From contig OZ038385.1 in the NCBI GenBank assembly GCA_964036045.1, positions 30,884,806 to 30,948,805 of the forward strand: a DNA stretch of 64,000 nucleotides, read 5' to 3'. This document shows positions 1 through 13,400 of the stretch, piece after piece. This DNA comes from Eutreptiella sp. 'Long Island Sound 2002' (lineage: Eukaryota; Euglenozoa; Euglenophyceae; Eutreptiales; Eutreptiaceae). The notes below the pieces were generated by a model. The model was not told where the DNA came from. It worked only from the letters and a program-made list of their open reading frames with translations, and did no database searches. The translations under genes were made by a program, and so were the position numbers. The first letter of the stretch is position 1. Every line of letters begins with the position of its first letter.

Positions 1-409
1 GGGAAGCTCTTTACGGCCATGCCAGTCATACATGGTGTCTTGTATCCCATCAAGGGCGTTCATCGACTTGGTCACCCGCTTTTTCCCTTTGCGACCTTTT
101 TGTTGGCAAGTGCGCTGCATCGCTTTGAGGCTGAAAAGAAACCCGGTTGCATTCCACGCAAATGCTGTTGGCGTTTGGGCTGTATGGGCACCGGTTTCGG
201 TGGTGGGCCCCTGGTGCGGTTACGCAGCTACGGGAGGATTTGTGCTGGGTGCACCACAAAACCTCACATTTGAGCCTACCACAGCCCCATGCCCTCCCAC
301 AGCCCCACACCCTGCCGGAGCGAGAGGCTGCATGTGCCCGATGCGCTGCGCATGGGGCGCGTCGGGATGTTTTGGGCAGTAGGCCAGTGGAAGAGCCCGT
401 TGGGCGGCC
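1..409. other. No gene recognised
   Basis: Short overlapping open frames on both strands have no recognisable protein character. I see no RNA gene or clear repeat here. Confidence 0.5.
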
Positions 410-835
410 CCTATTGACTTCAATACCCCCCTATTGGCTTAAACAACCCCCCTTCTTGGCTGAAATGCCCCCCTTTTGGCTGAAATACCCCCTTGTTGAC
501 TTACATCATCCCCTTGTGGCTTAAAAACCCCCCTTTTTGCTTTTAATACCCCCCTATTGGCTTCAACACCCGCTGCTGGCTTATCTTCTCCCCTATTGGC
601 TTAAAAAGCCCTCTAATGGCACCAATACCACCCTGCTGGCTTAAGACCCCCGTGTTGGCTGAAAATGGCCCCTATTGGCGTAAATACCACCCCTTTGGGC
701 TGAAATGCCCCCCTGTTGGCTTTGATGCTCCCCTATCGGCCTAAACACCCAGCTGGCGTTAAGACCCGCCGAATGGCTCCAATGCCCCCTGGCTGGCTTA
801 AATGCCCCCATGTTGGCTTAATCAAAACTGAACAT
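410..835. repeat. Degenerate minisatellite, period about 20-24 bp
   Basis: A unit close to CCCCTATTGGCTTAAATAC is repeated about 18-20 times with substitutions and small length changes. The GGCT core recurs every 20-24 bases. It lies just upstream of a TPR exon, so it is probably intronic. Confidence 0.8.
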
Positions 836-917
836 TGGGACCAAGATGGTGGGGGAAGGAGTATTATCCCTGTTGGCCGAACTACCCGGTGGTACGAACG
901 GTTGTGTGTGCATGCAG

Positions 918-1024
918 GTGATTCAACTGCAGCCAGAGAATCCTCATGCCTTCTTCCGGCGAGCATTTGCCAATAAGTCCGTCGGCAAATTTGACGAGGC
1001 GGCGGAGGACTTTGAATCGGCGAG
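918..1024 (+). CDS. TPR-repeat protein, internal exon
   Basis: The exon follows an AG at 916-917 and ends before a GTCTGT donor at 1025. It reads as a tetratricopeptide helix pair (VIQLQPENPHAFFRRAF, then KFDEAAEDFESA). The conserved small, aromatic and alanine positions fit the TPR consensus, and it ends two bases into a codon. Joining it to the exon at 3933 completes an Arg codon and continues directly into LDPDNP, the usual end of a TPR unit. Upstream exons are not visible, so this is part of a gene starting outside or undetected in the window. TPR proteins are protein-interaction scaffolds; the partner is unknown. Confidence 0.65.
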
Positions 1025-1905
1025 GTCTGTGTAACTACCTGCTTAGCTATGCCACTCAGCCCGATAAAAGTCTGCAATGATCCACAGCGGTCTGCAACCT
1101 TCAAAAACTCTCTACAATCTTCTCAATTCTTTACAGCCTGGCGTTCTTTCCTGATCTTTTGTCCGCTTGTGTCAGTTGTGTGTCCGGTTGATGCGCTGTT
1201 TTCCCATTGTTTTGTCATTTTTTGGGAGGGGCTTGTTCTCTCTCTGTTCCTGTTCTGGCTCCGGTCACGTACGAGATCAGTCTGAACAAATGTAACGGCA
1301 GAATGTGCAAACCTCGGGAGGAAAATAGAAACATGCCACTAAATCCTAAGTTGCACAGCGATACGGCGATAGAAAAAGACGCGACAATATTAAACAAAAC
1401 ACCCCCCCCCCCGGCCAACAACCTGGTTTGCATTAGTCTGTTTTTTAATTAGGTCACCCCCCGCCAACAACCATGGCAGCCCCCTCCCTCCGAAAAGACA
1501 CAAAAAAAAGTACAACACAAACAAAACCAACACCACCAAAATGTAGAAGCGCTGCTGGAAACACATCAGCACTCTCCACACAAACCACTTCAGAAGCACA
1601 ACAGTGTAGGTCACTGAGCTGGTGGAACCAGTCTTGATTATAACCCTCTTTAGTGTCTAGGGTGGACCTACCAGGTTTGGCAAGCAAGCAGCAACAGCAA
1701 ACAGCGCAGCAGCAAGCACACGCGAAAGGGGCAGAACTCCGTTGTGGTGCTTCGAATTTGACCAAAATTTTGCTAGATGGTAGCTATGGGTGTGAGGTAC
1801 AATCACCAACAGTTTGAGCAAGAAACTCATTGGTGGCGGTTCCCGGTGTCGCAAGTAGTAGGCCTAGGTTTCACAATCTGTCAAAAATGCACCCAAAAAA
1901 TCCCT
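1025..1905. other. Probable intron of the TPR gene, no other content
   Basis: AT-leaning and low-complexity sequence with C-rich runs near 1404-1413. It contains no convincing open frame or structured element. Confidence 0.4.
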
Positions 1906-2275
1906 GTTGTGGCGAGTTTGGGTGCTACGATGTCCACGGAGGGGGCCATCTGCATTGGAACCAACCCATATGATGAACAGACACATTTGATTACCGTGTA
2001 ATGTGCTTTATTCCCAAATAGTGGGCTCAACAACCTCTGTTTTGGACAAAAATACTGCAGAATCGGCCTTGAAAAGCTCCTATTGTTCATACTTTTTCGA
2101 GTTCCACCCGCTTGTGCTGTGTTTGACAGCCAGGGATTGCGTTGGACACCCTAGTAGTGATAAATAATGACAGCGAGAATCCGTTCCGACCTATGTCTGC
2201 ACAGTCAACACCGTTAATGCCCCACTAGAGTGGTGGAGCGCGCTCCGTGCCCGAGTACGGTTACAGGGGTCACTG
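1906..2275. repeat. Dispersed repeat, copy 1 of a pair
   Basis: This block is clearly related to 2467-2830. Both contain the strings ATTGGAACCAACC, GATGAACA, CACATTTGA and CAGCCTTGAAAAGC-like sequence in the same order, about 560 bp apart. By eye they are roughly 75-80% identical. No coding potential is shared. Confidence 0.7.
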
Positions 2276-2466
2276 GTGAGTCGAAAATGATTTTTTCCAA
2301 AGTTGTTCCTACACCCTTTGGGGTGCTCAAACAAGTGATTTAAGGCTATTTTGACCCACTTTTGACCCATATTGGCCCATGCAATTTCCAAAAAGGCCTT
2401 GAAAGGGGCAATTTTGGGACCCACGGTACAAGGGGGGCCGGGGGGAATGCGGGAATTTGGGCATTT

Positions 2467-2830
2467 TGGGTGCCTTGCATGCCCATGGAGGGGGCTATTT
2501 ACATTGGAACCAACCAGGATGATGAACAAACACATTTGACCACTGTCTAGTGCGTTTTGCACCCAAGTAGTGGGCCAAAGGACCTTTTGTGGGGCCCAAA
2601 ATAGTGCAAAATCAGCCTTGAAAAGCACCTGTTTTGCCTACCTCTTCAACGTCCACCTTCTTGTGTTGTGTTTTACTGCCATGGATTGTGTTGGGCACCC
2701 TTATGGTGATAAATGATGATGAAGGGGATCACTTGCAACCTATTTTCACGCCATCAACAACCTTCGAGGCCCTATTGACAGCTCGGAGTGGTGGACTGAG
2801 TGCACGTGCTAGGGTAGGGTTACTGTTAAA
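2467..2830. repeat. Dispersed repeat, copy 2 of a pair
   Basis: Second member of the pair with 1906-2275, in the same orientation. It lies in the probable intron of the TPR gene and ends near an (ATTTA)-like run around 2845. Confidence 0.7.
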
Positions 2831-3932
2831 TTCCCAGCTGTAAGTTTAATTTAATTTAATTTAAGTTCGCTGTGAAGCTCTGCTACCAAAATTTTTTCTT
2901 TTGCGGTCTCGGCGTTGCAGTGGGGGCGGCGAAGGGGGGTGTCCTTGCTCTTGCTATGCAACCCGGATCTATACCTCCACCCGCAAAGCAAACACCAAAA
3001 CGAAGCGGAGGTTCACCCACAAATCAATCAGTATTACATTCCCTGATGAGGAACGAAAGGAATATGTACACACAAGTACACAAGAGACATGGCTCAGTTC
3101 ACCCCTCAAGCGGCAGAACCCAGAACCTAGGCAAGGCATCGGAGGTTGGTGAAGTGAGCACACAAACAGCAACATATGCAGGGATTGATAATAGTATAAA
3201 CAGCCTCGGGCTCCACCCAAGGCAGATCTTGGGGAGCCACTTAGGGCTTGCACAGGGGACACAATGAGGCAACATCAACATGAAGACATAACCCGGGGCT
3301 GTCCTGAAATGGCCGCCCACCCTGATACACATACCCCACAAAGGGTGTGAAACATGATCACCACCACCACCAAGGGGTGAGGGGGGGGTGTAGGCAGTTC
3401 CTTAACTCCAAGCCCTCGGCGACCCAAGGCGCCAAATTCAGCATGAGGATACACCATGATGTCCTTGACCTTGGTGTCGTTTGACAGCCTCCATGCTCAC
3501 GCTGGCTGGGCAGGAGGCACACAACACAGATGGGCTGGGAGGCAAAGTTTGCTGAAATGACCTACCAAGACCCATCTTCCTGGACAGGGAAATACGCGAA
3601 TGCTTGCACACAGGCGCTTGAGGAGGAAACGGGAAAGCCAAAAGAAACCAACCCAGTAGTGGTGCCCGATTCCATGGAGGCATACATTGGAATGAATTGC
3701 TGATAGACATTGGTGCATCCAAGAAATGCTTGCAATTGTGCGACTGTTTGTGGTCTCCCCCCATAGGTGCAAAGCGGCTATCTTGCCGGGCGACAGGCGG
3801 CGCCTACCATTCTCCAAAACTGATGCACAAAATTCAACACTCTTCACAAACATTTTCCCACCTACCTCCCCAAGGGCACTGCATCAAGGGGTAGGGGGGC
3901 TGTGGCAACATGAGTGTCGATTTCATTCATAG
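2831..3932. other. Probable intron of the TPR gene, no other content
   Basis: I find no protein-like frame, RNA gene or strong repeat. It ends at the acceptor TTCATAG (AG at 3931-3932) that defines the next TPR exon. Confidence 0.4.
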
Positions 3933-4015
3933 GAACCTGGATCCTGATAACCCTCACCTTGTGGTCAATTACAAAAAGATCTATGATATTGAGTTCATTG
4001 AATTATGTGCTGCTG
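3933..4015 (+). CDS. TPR-repeat protein, following exon
   Basis: The exon runs from the AG at 3931-3932 to a GTGAGG donor at 4016. It encodes NLDPDNPHLVVNYKKIYDI and continues to ELCAAG. Its first base completes the Arg codon left open by the exon at 918-1024, and the joined product has a full TPR helix B followed by a linker. The exon ends one base into a codon, so at least one more exon must follow. I could not identify it with confidence. Confidence 0.6.
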
Positions 4016-4050
4016 GTGAGGTCTCCATCTCTGCCCCGCCATCTCCCCCT

Positions 4051-4052
<2 letters not shown>

Positions 4053-4130
<78 letters not shown>
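4053..4130. repeat. Compound microsatellite (CT)n(GT)n
   Basis: About 21 CT units (4053-4094) pass directly into about 18 GT units (4095-4130). It sits just inside the intron after the TPR exon. Confidence 0.98.
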
Positions 4131-4134
<4 letters not shown>

Positions 4135-7100
4135 CCACGTGTTGTGTGTTGTGTGGGATGAGAGACATGTGTATGGATAATAGAATGCAGACAAAAATTC
4201 TGGAGTGCATTGCACCGAGACGCACGATATAATGGGCAACACACAGCCACCAGACCACAAGAAATGTGCAGCATGGAGCGCACAGGCAAACAGTAGCACA
4301 CACGGTCAGCACACGGACAGCCCATGCCCATTCGCATCAGCAGGAGAACAACAGGCGCTGATGAACAATTTCCACAGTCTGCGGCATTATCGGCAACAAG
4401 GAGATGTCGACGAGAAAAAGGCGTCGGGCAACAGACAAAAGCACGAGAGCAAGTTTGGGTCCGCTACAGCCCAGAGTATCGCACCGCCACTCATGAAAGC
4501 ACGCGTACTCGGGATCGGGGCGGATTTGCCCACGCGCATTTTTTTTTTATGGTACTGGGACCAAGGGTGGGCTGCGGCATTCAGCCAGCCATAGTTGCTG
4601 CATGACGATCACCATTGTACTTGGCTGTGTATTCGCCATAACCCAGACTGCTCAGTTTCCGCGTTGGGGGTGAACCGCAGAGCAGTGATGGTCCGGAGAG
4701 CAGGGGCACTGAGCAGAGGAAACCAGTCTGCACAACAACACCACAGGCACCACATCGCAGCCCCGGCGCATCAGGTTCGTTTTATTTGATCCCCCGTATT
4801 GGGAGCTTCACATGCCCGAAGAGTCAACAACAATCCACTGCGCTCAACACCTTTCGTTGAGATGACCCCACCGGACCACACAGTTTCTGACCCCAGGGAA
4901 AGGGGAAGAGCTGTGAGCCAAAGCTTGATCGGACTGATGGGTCCTGACCAAAAACCCGTGTACACGAGGAGGGGAACGGGATGCCTTCAAATTGAGCGTT
5001 GCCTCAGTCCGCAGCAAGCTTTGCGACAGGCGAAGAATATGTATCTTACGAGGTCTGGTCCGCAACCCTTAACACCCATGCGGTATGACGAAATTATGGT
5101 CACCCATGAAATTCTGACCACGTGGAGTACACAACTGGGGACAGAGAAAAGAGAGTTTTTTCCCCCTGAAGTCAAGAAGTGTAGCCTGGCCAGAGTTCTG
5201 ATCGCGCAAAGGAGGGGAAGAATTGCTGTATTTTGGAGATAATGAAACGAGAAGACAGTGCATCTGTCCCTGCCTTCCATGGAAGCTGGCTCTACTGGTT
5301 TGGCCGTACGTCATTCTCTCTACGATCGCCTCTTGCACGCAAGCTGGTGGTTGTGGCTTTCGGTTGGTGCAACCGTTGGTTGGCCCGAAGAAATCGTCAG
5401 CATTGGCATTGTGCAAATCAGAGCCACGTAATTGTAATTTGTGGATGTGATATCGAGGGGCGAGGTCATGCGTGATTCACATTCAACGTAAACTGTTCTT
5501 GGCAGGAACCAGATCTGGATGCCAAGCAGAAGGCATTGGAGACCGCAGCGCCTGGAACCCCTTGAGGCAGGATGCGGCTTCCATTCACCCGTAACCCAGG
5601 TATCCCCACATGCTGCAAAGAGCATCGCTCATGGTGTCCATGTTTTCTGGCACGTGTGCATTGAACCCGGCAATGAACAGGACCGGGCTGTGCTTGTGCG
5701 CTGTACGGTGAAGGTTTTCGACTGCATTTTACAGAGTGGCAAACTGATTGCCCGGCTGATCCAAGAGCGTGCGCCCGTGTCTATTTCCCTCTTCAGTATG
5801 CAGCATAAAGTGCACACTTTAAACATGATTATTTTTGCTGATGAACACAGAGAATGCGATCCCCACTGCCTCACAGGCCACTGTCCGTTCATCTAACCCG
5901 CCACCTGCCCTGTCATTCCTGACGTTCTATGCAGTGTAAGCTGCATGCACACCATGCCTCCACCTTTACCCCTTTTTAATGTGTGTGCCCATCCATCAGT
6001 CCCATTGCCAAGCCACTGACCATTTTTTTTCACGGATGATATTTTTGCAACGGCCATCAAAGCCAGCCACCGACTGCCCAAAATGAAAGGGGTGGTAAAC
6101 CACAATACCCATGCATCACAGTATTTTCTGGTCCTGCATTTTTCTTCCAGGTCGGGCCCAGGGATTAGCAACGATTTCTTTGAACCTCAGAAGCACTTCC
6201 ACGGTTGCGTTCAATGGGGGACGCCAGCTTGCCGACACCCCAACTGCCCCCCCAACGCTTTTAACAAAAGGCAGCAACTGACCCCCAATTGTTTTGGCTA
6301 TCCATTAAAACCGCCTCCCCAACCCTTGCACCCCCATCTGAGCCCCCTTCGCTTTCAAAGCATCCTGGACTGCCCCTGTGGCGGCGGCGGCACCTCCTCT
6401 CTCTCACGAGGATTGGGTCCTCTGACCTCAACCGAAGCTGATCCCTAATCATCAACCCCGAGGGAAGCTGCCTCAAGCACCCCCTCTGGGCCACGGCCTG
6501 CGCACCTGCAGCGCGCTGGAAGCGGACTCATTTCTGTGGTGTGCAGATGCTAACCGACTGAGATCCTATCAAATGCTGGTTCCTCTCCCTTTTCATGTTT
6601 GTTCCTGACCTCTTTGATTTGTAGATAGATGTTTTGGCCCATGGAGACCAGGGGTTCCTGGTGACACACAGCACGCCTCTGGCGCAGGTTCGCCACATGT
6701 ATAGTATCCTATACTGATGGACTTTGAACACTGGGTTTGATCGCAAAACAACAGAAGTTCTTTTCTTTAGTGGGGGTCAATCCATTTCGTTTTAGACTGC
6801 CCAAGGTGCAAATTGATTGATGGCGGTTGGCACTTAACCGACGGGTGTTGCTGGTCAAACGACCTTTTCTTGAGGTTCGTGTGTTACGAGCTCCAGGGCT
6901 GTATTCTTGTTGTTGTTGTTGTTGTCTACCCCTCCTCTACTCGTCCATTGGCGGGCACAGACACAGTGATGGGCACGGTGTGCACTACCGGGGCTCACTG
7001 CGTGTACTGCCCGGGCACACGGTGGGTCCAGTGTTCTGAATTCCGACCCCCAAGCCATCACCAGTCTACATGCCCCCTGTCCCCCTCCTTCCTTGAGACT

Positions 7101-10056
7101 AGTTGCCAGTGTCTACCAGAGGTGCACCTACGATACCCCCAGGACCGACAATGGCGTCGTTCAGGGCAGTCTGTTTATCCGCAATGAGTTTTTCCTGTTC
7201 TTCAATTTAACCCGGGACAGCTTACGATTTTTGGGTGCTGGGGCAGTTGGTGAGGAACCGACGGCAGTTGGTAACAGAAGGCGTTGCTGGGCAGCGGCTT
7301 GATGAGCCGACAGAAAATGCTGGTTGGTCAGCACTTTTTTGAAGTGCGGGTGCGACCGAGTCCAGCACTGTCTTTTCTTCCGTCAAGCACAGCGCTGTGT
7401 ACTTTTCTGGCTAGGTTTTGGTGTGTCAAGTGTGGAGTATATTTGACACAACAGAGTCAGTGTTTGTCGCTGTGTCAGGTTTGAAGCCTACTGAGTTTCA
7501 GGTCTTGTGGTTCTCTTGCAGGATGGGGTCGCTGCTGGCGAGTACCAGAAGATATGACAGCCTGCACATTGTTTGCATGATGTAGCTTAAACTGATGTTG
7601 CACAATGTTCAATCCCATTGTGTTTGCAAGGCATTCTTTATCTTGGTGATGTGCTGTGTGTCTCTGCAGCAGGTCCCACAGGATTTGTACAGTTGGGTGT
7701 CCACATGAGTTTTCCCCACAACTTGCTGGAAGTTTTGATCTTACGCAGGAAAACTCGCAACCCCCGAAAGTCATCTAGGCAAACCGCATTTGGGGTCCCC
7801 GGTTGGCACATAGATATCACCTGGGGTCCCCACTTGGCAGATTCATGGTCACATCAAGTCTCCATTTCTCACCCATGGCAACACCAGGGTTGCTTGCAAA
7901 CCAGGTCCAAGGGGGACCAAAAAATGACGGTGACACCAATAGTGCAAGGGGGTCATTCACCACTGCACACCCTCTTCGCCCCTAGTTGTTATGTTACTAC
8001 CGAGGCAGCATTTGAGGCCACTTAGTAGGTAGGGTATATCTCTTATCGTCCAGGTTGTGCCAGTGCAAATGTGTTTTTGTCCCACTGTTCAATCTGAGAC
8101 AACAGGAGGGGTTGCGAGGCATTCACACAAGTGCTGTGTACACACTATTGTGCACGCACAATTCGAAAATTCAGCCGTTTTTGGACCCTCGCCACAAGGA
8201 AATGCAAGGTGATGGGAGCATAGGCCACCATATAAGGGCATTTTGGCACATCAATCTCCATCTTTTTTTTTTGGTAATGTGACTGGGGCAGTAGGTAAGA
8301 TGCCACGTGTCGGCAAGATTTGGATATCAAGTCACAGCCCCCAATGATATTTGTGCATCTTGCAGGGCAGAGGTGGAGCATTTGTTCGCACATTTTCAGC
8401 TGTGGAAGGTAGAGCATGCCATTTAGAGGGGACACAAATGTTGTACAGTGCCAAGGTACAGCTGTCGACCCCCGCAGACTGGATTTTAAGTGATTGAGCG
8501 GTTTTGAGGCTGGTGCCGGAAACTCACCCCAATACTGGGCATTGTGCGCTATGCATGCGAGCACAGCAAGGGCAGCCGTCTTGCATCAATACATCAGAGA
8601 CAGCATGGTTGTTGGTTTGTGTCAAAGTGTGTTGCAAGCACAGAAACGCTGGGAGCGGCGTATTTGCTCCAAATTTGTATGGGCGTCATCAGGTTTTTTT
8701 TTCCATTCATGAAACCCCCTAAAAAGAAATTTCTGCAATTTGCTTGATTCAGGTAGGCTTTGCTGTGAAGGTGGACGCCAATGGGTATTGCAAAACAAAG
8801 CCAGTTTATTGTGGCATGAACGCTTTCTTATTTGCGAAAAGAAGAAAAACGTCAAAAATGGTTTGCCAAAGTTTTGCCTGGATTTCCCAGCTTGCAGCTC
8901 CTTTTGAACTGCATGATTGCCACAGTATTTGGATGTGTTGCCACTTGGTCACTGATCTGGAATTCAGGTTTTTACGCCGGGACAAGAATTATCGCCTCCC
9001 ACCCCACCCCCTTCATCAGAGTTTCCTTTAGGCCTTTTTTAGTCATTGTGTTCATCTACGAATGCTGCATGACATGGTGTGAATCATAATCTGAGTTTGC
9101 AATCGTGTTCTTGCTGTTCTTGCTGATTTCACTCAACTCGCAAACAGGCACTGCAGTTGCAATCAAAACAATGCCACAAATGTGACAGGGCAAACAAAAG
9201 GGGCTGAGGGGTATTCTGACCGTTTTTTTTACCCCCCCCCCCCCAAATAGCTACATTGGGTGGTTGTCTGTTTCTGGGTCTTCTTTTGCATTTCCACTTT
9301 TTTGGACAGTGTTTAGTCCCCAATATCCTTCGAAATGGTATGGGCTATGTATCCACATAGCCATGCAGCCATATTGATTCCTGCCCACTATGGGGACCCT
9401 AAGAAGGCAGTGGTTCTGTAGCCATACTGATTTCTCCCTACTATTGGGACCCCTTGGCTTGTGTGTATGGAGCCATATTCATTTCACTCCCATGCCTCCC
9501 CAACCACCACCACCATTGCCCCCATTTTGCCTTGCTTTACCCCGCCCCCCCCCCCCCTTTTTAGATCCCCCAAAATGTAGATCAATTGACCCCACGTGTG
9601 TGCTATCAACCCCCCCCCCCTAGCAAACAAGCAGTGTCCCAGGCGCTGGATACCGGGTCTATCATGCATGTCAGTTGAGAACTCAAACCCATGGTGTGTG
9701 ATGCAGAGCCCCGCTTCGCACAAACCACACCATACCGCGGTAAAGTAGACAGGCTCGCCCTCAAGGCGATTGGATTTTGACTCTGAGCTAGATTTCTGCA
9801 CACCTTCACGCGTCACTGGTGCCCTGCATTCTCTTGGATTCCAAGTTCTGGATCCCCCAGACACAACCACACCCTGGGACCCCGTCCGGCGCGCTCCGGG
9901 ACCCGTCCGGCGCACATTAGGTATGATAAACATTGGGTATCATATCATATCAACATACATATTTGATATTGATATGCTTCATAGCCTCCCACTTCCATCT
10001 TCATCCACATCCCAATCAATCCCTGCTTTCTCACCCGCAGGGAAGACGTGACCTGC
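4131..10056. other. Long stretch without a recognised gene
   Basis: The 3' part of the TPR gene presumably continues here, but no frame is recognisably homologous to anything. One weak exon candidate begins after the AG at 5509-5510 and could be terminal. There are poly(C) runs near 9230-9245, 9542-9558 and 9610-9620. A TTGTTGTTG run lies near 6908. Just before 10057 the string TCACCCGCAG could be a splice acceptor for a 5' untranslated exon of the next gene. Confidence 0.5.
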
Positions 10057-10463
10057 ATGCCTTTGGTCGCCCTCGTCCTCCTTTTGCTTCTGTTGCTTGC
10101 GGATGGCCTGACCGACACATGTGCAGATACGGCCCTTGCCGATCCGTGCGCACAGCCAAAGAATGCAATTGTGCGTGAGAATTGCCTTCCCGGTGCTGAT
10201 GCCACTGAGTGGGACATCAACGGGGCAGGGGATCCCGCGATCCAAGGCTTTGCGACCGACATGAGCGTGCCCCAAGGCGGCACCGTGTTCTTCAAGATCA
10301 ACACCACTGCAACGGCGTATCGAGTCGATGTCTACCGCATGGGGTACTACGGTGGTGCGGGCGCCCGGCGAGTGGCGTCCTTTTCTCTGGACCTCCCCAA
10401 GGCCCTCCTTCAGCCGGACTGCCTGTACTCCCCGGACACGCACCTCGTGGATTGTGGCAATTG
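10057..10463 (+). CDS. DMFase-like gene, exon 1
   Basis: Encodes the signal peptide and the N-terminal domain with ENCLPGADATEWDINGAGDP and GYYGGAGAR. It ends in DCGN plus two bases of a Trp codon, before the donor GTATGC. Reading on through the donor gives only a short tail without family resemblance. Confidence 0.85.
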
Positions 10464-13400
10464 GTATGCCCACCCCACATCACTGCCTAAGCGACCCGCG
10501 TGGGGCATCCCACAGGCCCTGGCAGTCCATGTCCGTCGCACAAGGGCAATGTGGTCAGGGGGGGCCGGTTCAGGCCCCAAGGGTGGGGTAGGGCGCTTCG
10601 GTTGTCGCAGAAGACCGTTCCATTGGGGAACACGGGGGGGGGGGGGGGAGCAGCCCTGCGCCTGGCTCTCGGTGACCTCGGAGCTTTGTGATGACGAACA
10701 CCTCCGCATCCATGTGCGGAACGTATATGCGCATCCGCTGTGACGTCGAACAAGACTGGGCACACAGAATTGACCAACATTCTTTCCTACGGCGGAAGAG
10801 GGGCCCAATAATCTCTTGACACAGGACTGCTCCATGACTACACTAGGGGGCTCTCTTGGTCTGATTCTCGCCGAAATCAACCGCAAGGGGCACAAGCAGG
10901 GCTCTTTTTAACAACTCGGCACCATTTGAGACGGTCCCCGCCCCCCTCCTAAAAGATTGAGCCAAATTCTCTTTCAGGCCGTCAGCAAATCAAAAAAAAA
11001 ATTGTGCCTTTGGCGCCAAATAGTTTAGACCGGAAATTTTCTTCGGCGCCTTTGGTGCCGGAGAAAACTCAGCACCACTGGGGGGGGGGGGGGCGGGAGG
11101 GCTGCAATCCTCCCGCCCAGACCCACCCACCCCCTAAAAGGAGCCCTGGGCACAAGGCACAGGGGGAGTATCAGACGCGGTGCGGGTACTGGGGTTGTTC
11201 TGTAGACCCTTTCAGCCAGTTTAGAGGCAACTGCGCCCATTTTGGGGGGCCAAGCCATCCCCAATCTGCATGTGTGCCTTGCTTTTGCTTTTGCAATGTC
11301 TTTTGTCATGTTCCCTTGTTTGTAGGCCTGTTGGTTTCAAAATTTTATTGCAGAATTCTGTCCCCTTGTTTGAACAGCTCTATGCCTCTCTCATGGCTTC
11401 ATGCAGGGGTTTCAGTCCTGTACACCCGCTCAACTGGCAGGACGGTGCCAGCAACAGTGCTGGCTCCCTCCGCGTCCATCCAAAGCCCATCAGAAAATAA
11501 CAGTGACCATCCAGAGACCATCAGGAAATAACAGTGACCATCCAGAGACCATCAGGAAATAACAGTGACCATACAGAGACCATCAGGAAATAACAGGATC
11601 CATCCAGAGCCCATCAGAAAATAACAGTGACCATCCAAAGACCACCAGGAAATAACAGCATCCATCCAGGGCCCATCAGGAAATAACAGTGACCATACAG
11701 AGACCACCAGGACAATAACAGCATGCATCCAGAGAGAAGTGACGACATTTGTGTAGAATGGCTGAGAGAAAAGTGGGTGGGCCAACCACAAACTGTGTTC
11801 CTGAAGGGTTTAGGGACAGGATGACCCAAGGGGTATGTATGAAGTGACGACATTTGTGTAGAATGGCTGAGAGGAGAGAAAGGTGGGGGAATGGTAATCC
11901 TCAAGAGCCCACCAGGTACCATTTACAATTCTTCTCCCAGTAGACCGTCTCCTAGGGAAGTTGTTCAAATACCTGACGCAGTGCGGGCGCGGTGCGGATA
12001 CTCCCCCACAGGGGCAGACGCCACACACTGCGACGTGTGAGCAATGCCCCCCCCCCCCCCCCCTGAATGCCTGCCCATGCCCGTGTCCAGACCCATCACT
12101 GCATGTATAGTTCTTGTCGTTGCCACTGTGCATTTCCATGCACGCACACAGTACTGGGGGCGGGCAGTGTGAGGGTGCTGCATATGAACTCAAATGCCAC
12201 AAAATCCGCAAAATCCTCAACACGAGTCCAAAGTAGTTCACTGATCGTTTTCTTTTTTGAAAATGGCTTTGGACGAAAGAGGGGAGGGGATGATACACAA
12301 CGTAGTTTTTACCCACTTTCCGAGGGAAATGGTGTGCATGGCTTGCTCATTGCGCATTTACAGACCCCATGCCTGCACCTCCGTCCTTGATCCCCACTGG
12401 GGGGGGGGGGTCGGGGGGGGGGGGCTCCATTGACAGGACCATTAATCAGTTATTATGAACTCTGGCGCCAAGGGCGCCGAAATTGTTTTTGAGCATTGAA
12501 AATGGTCAAATCTTTTTCCCCCGATACATGGTAAATGATGATTTTGCTGAACCCCCTCCACGTGCTGATTCCAAACGTCCCATTTTTATTTTTGGACGAA
12601 TTTGGGTCTGGGTCACCTCCGGGGCCTGGGGGTCAGTCTCGGTAGGATTTTGGGGGGCCCGTCAATTGAGCCCTTTCTGTTGGGGGGGGGGGGGCTAGCC
12701 AGAGGGCTGTATCATCCCCCCCCCCCGCCCCGAAGTTGAAAGCCCACCCACCCATGCCTTCATCCCAGTCCGCCTGCACTGCGTCCGCAGGCATGTCTCC
12801 GCAAACTGGTCGGTTCCGACCGACGCGACGAGCGGCATCTACTTTGCGCGTCTTGTCCGACTGGACCCGGAGCCGCAGCCCAATTGGAGGGCAGACAACA
12901 GCCAAATCTTTTGGGACATCCGTTTCAGCCGCCCGAAAGAAGAGCAAGACCCGCTGGTGCCGCCCCCGGGCGGCGAGCACGCGTACGGCGTGCACGGCCG
13001 CGGGCGCATGGCAAATGCCCTGAAGGAGCCCCGCGCGAGTCACATCTACTTCATCGTGCGGAACGACGTGGCGGGGGCCGACGTGTTGTTCCAAACGATG
13101 GACACGACGTGGCAGACGTACAATTGTTGGGGGAGCATGAACACGTACGGGTACGAGTGCGGCGACCCGCTGACGCACGCAGGTCCGGCGCCAGTGCTTT
13201 GCTTCCTCGGCGAAGGGCAGATCGCAGACTTCCTGTGCGTAGGGCAGATCGCCTGCACGAAGTCTGTGGCTATGGCAACAGCAGCCGTACATATTGCGAG
13301 GCAGTCGCGCCGATGTGCCGCTCTCATTTGTTCACACCCTCGAATTCATTTGGCGCCGGGAAAACAAATTGTGGCCAGAAATTGAGGCTGAGGGCAGTGG

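Noticed and set aside
3981-4337. Minus-strand frame rich in THTHTH and REREREL-like repeats
   Set aside because: It is only the translation of the (CT)n(GT)n microsatellite.
5511-5566. Possible exon after TTGGCAG encoding EPDLDAKQKALETAAPGTP then stop
   Set aside because: It follows a plausible acceptor, but its phase does not match the open codon left by the TPR exon at 4015 and there is no homology to support it.
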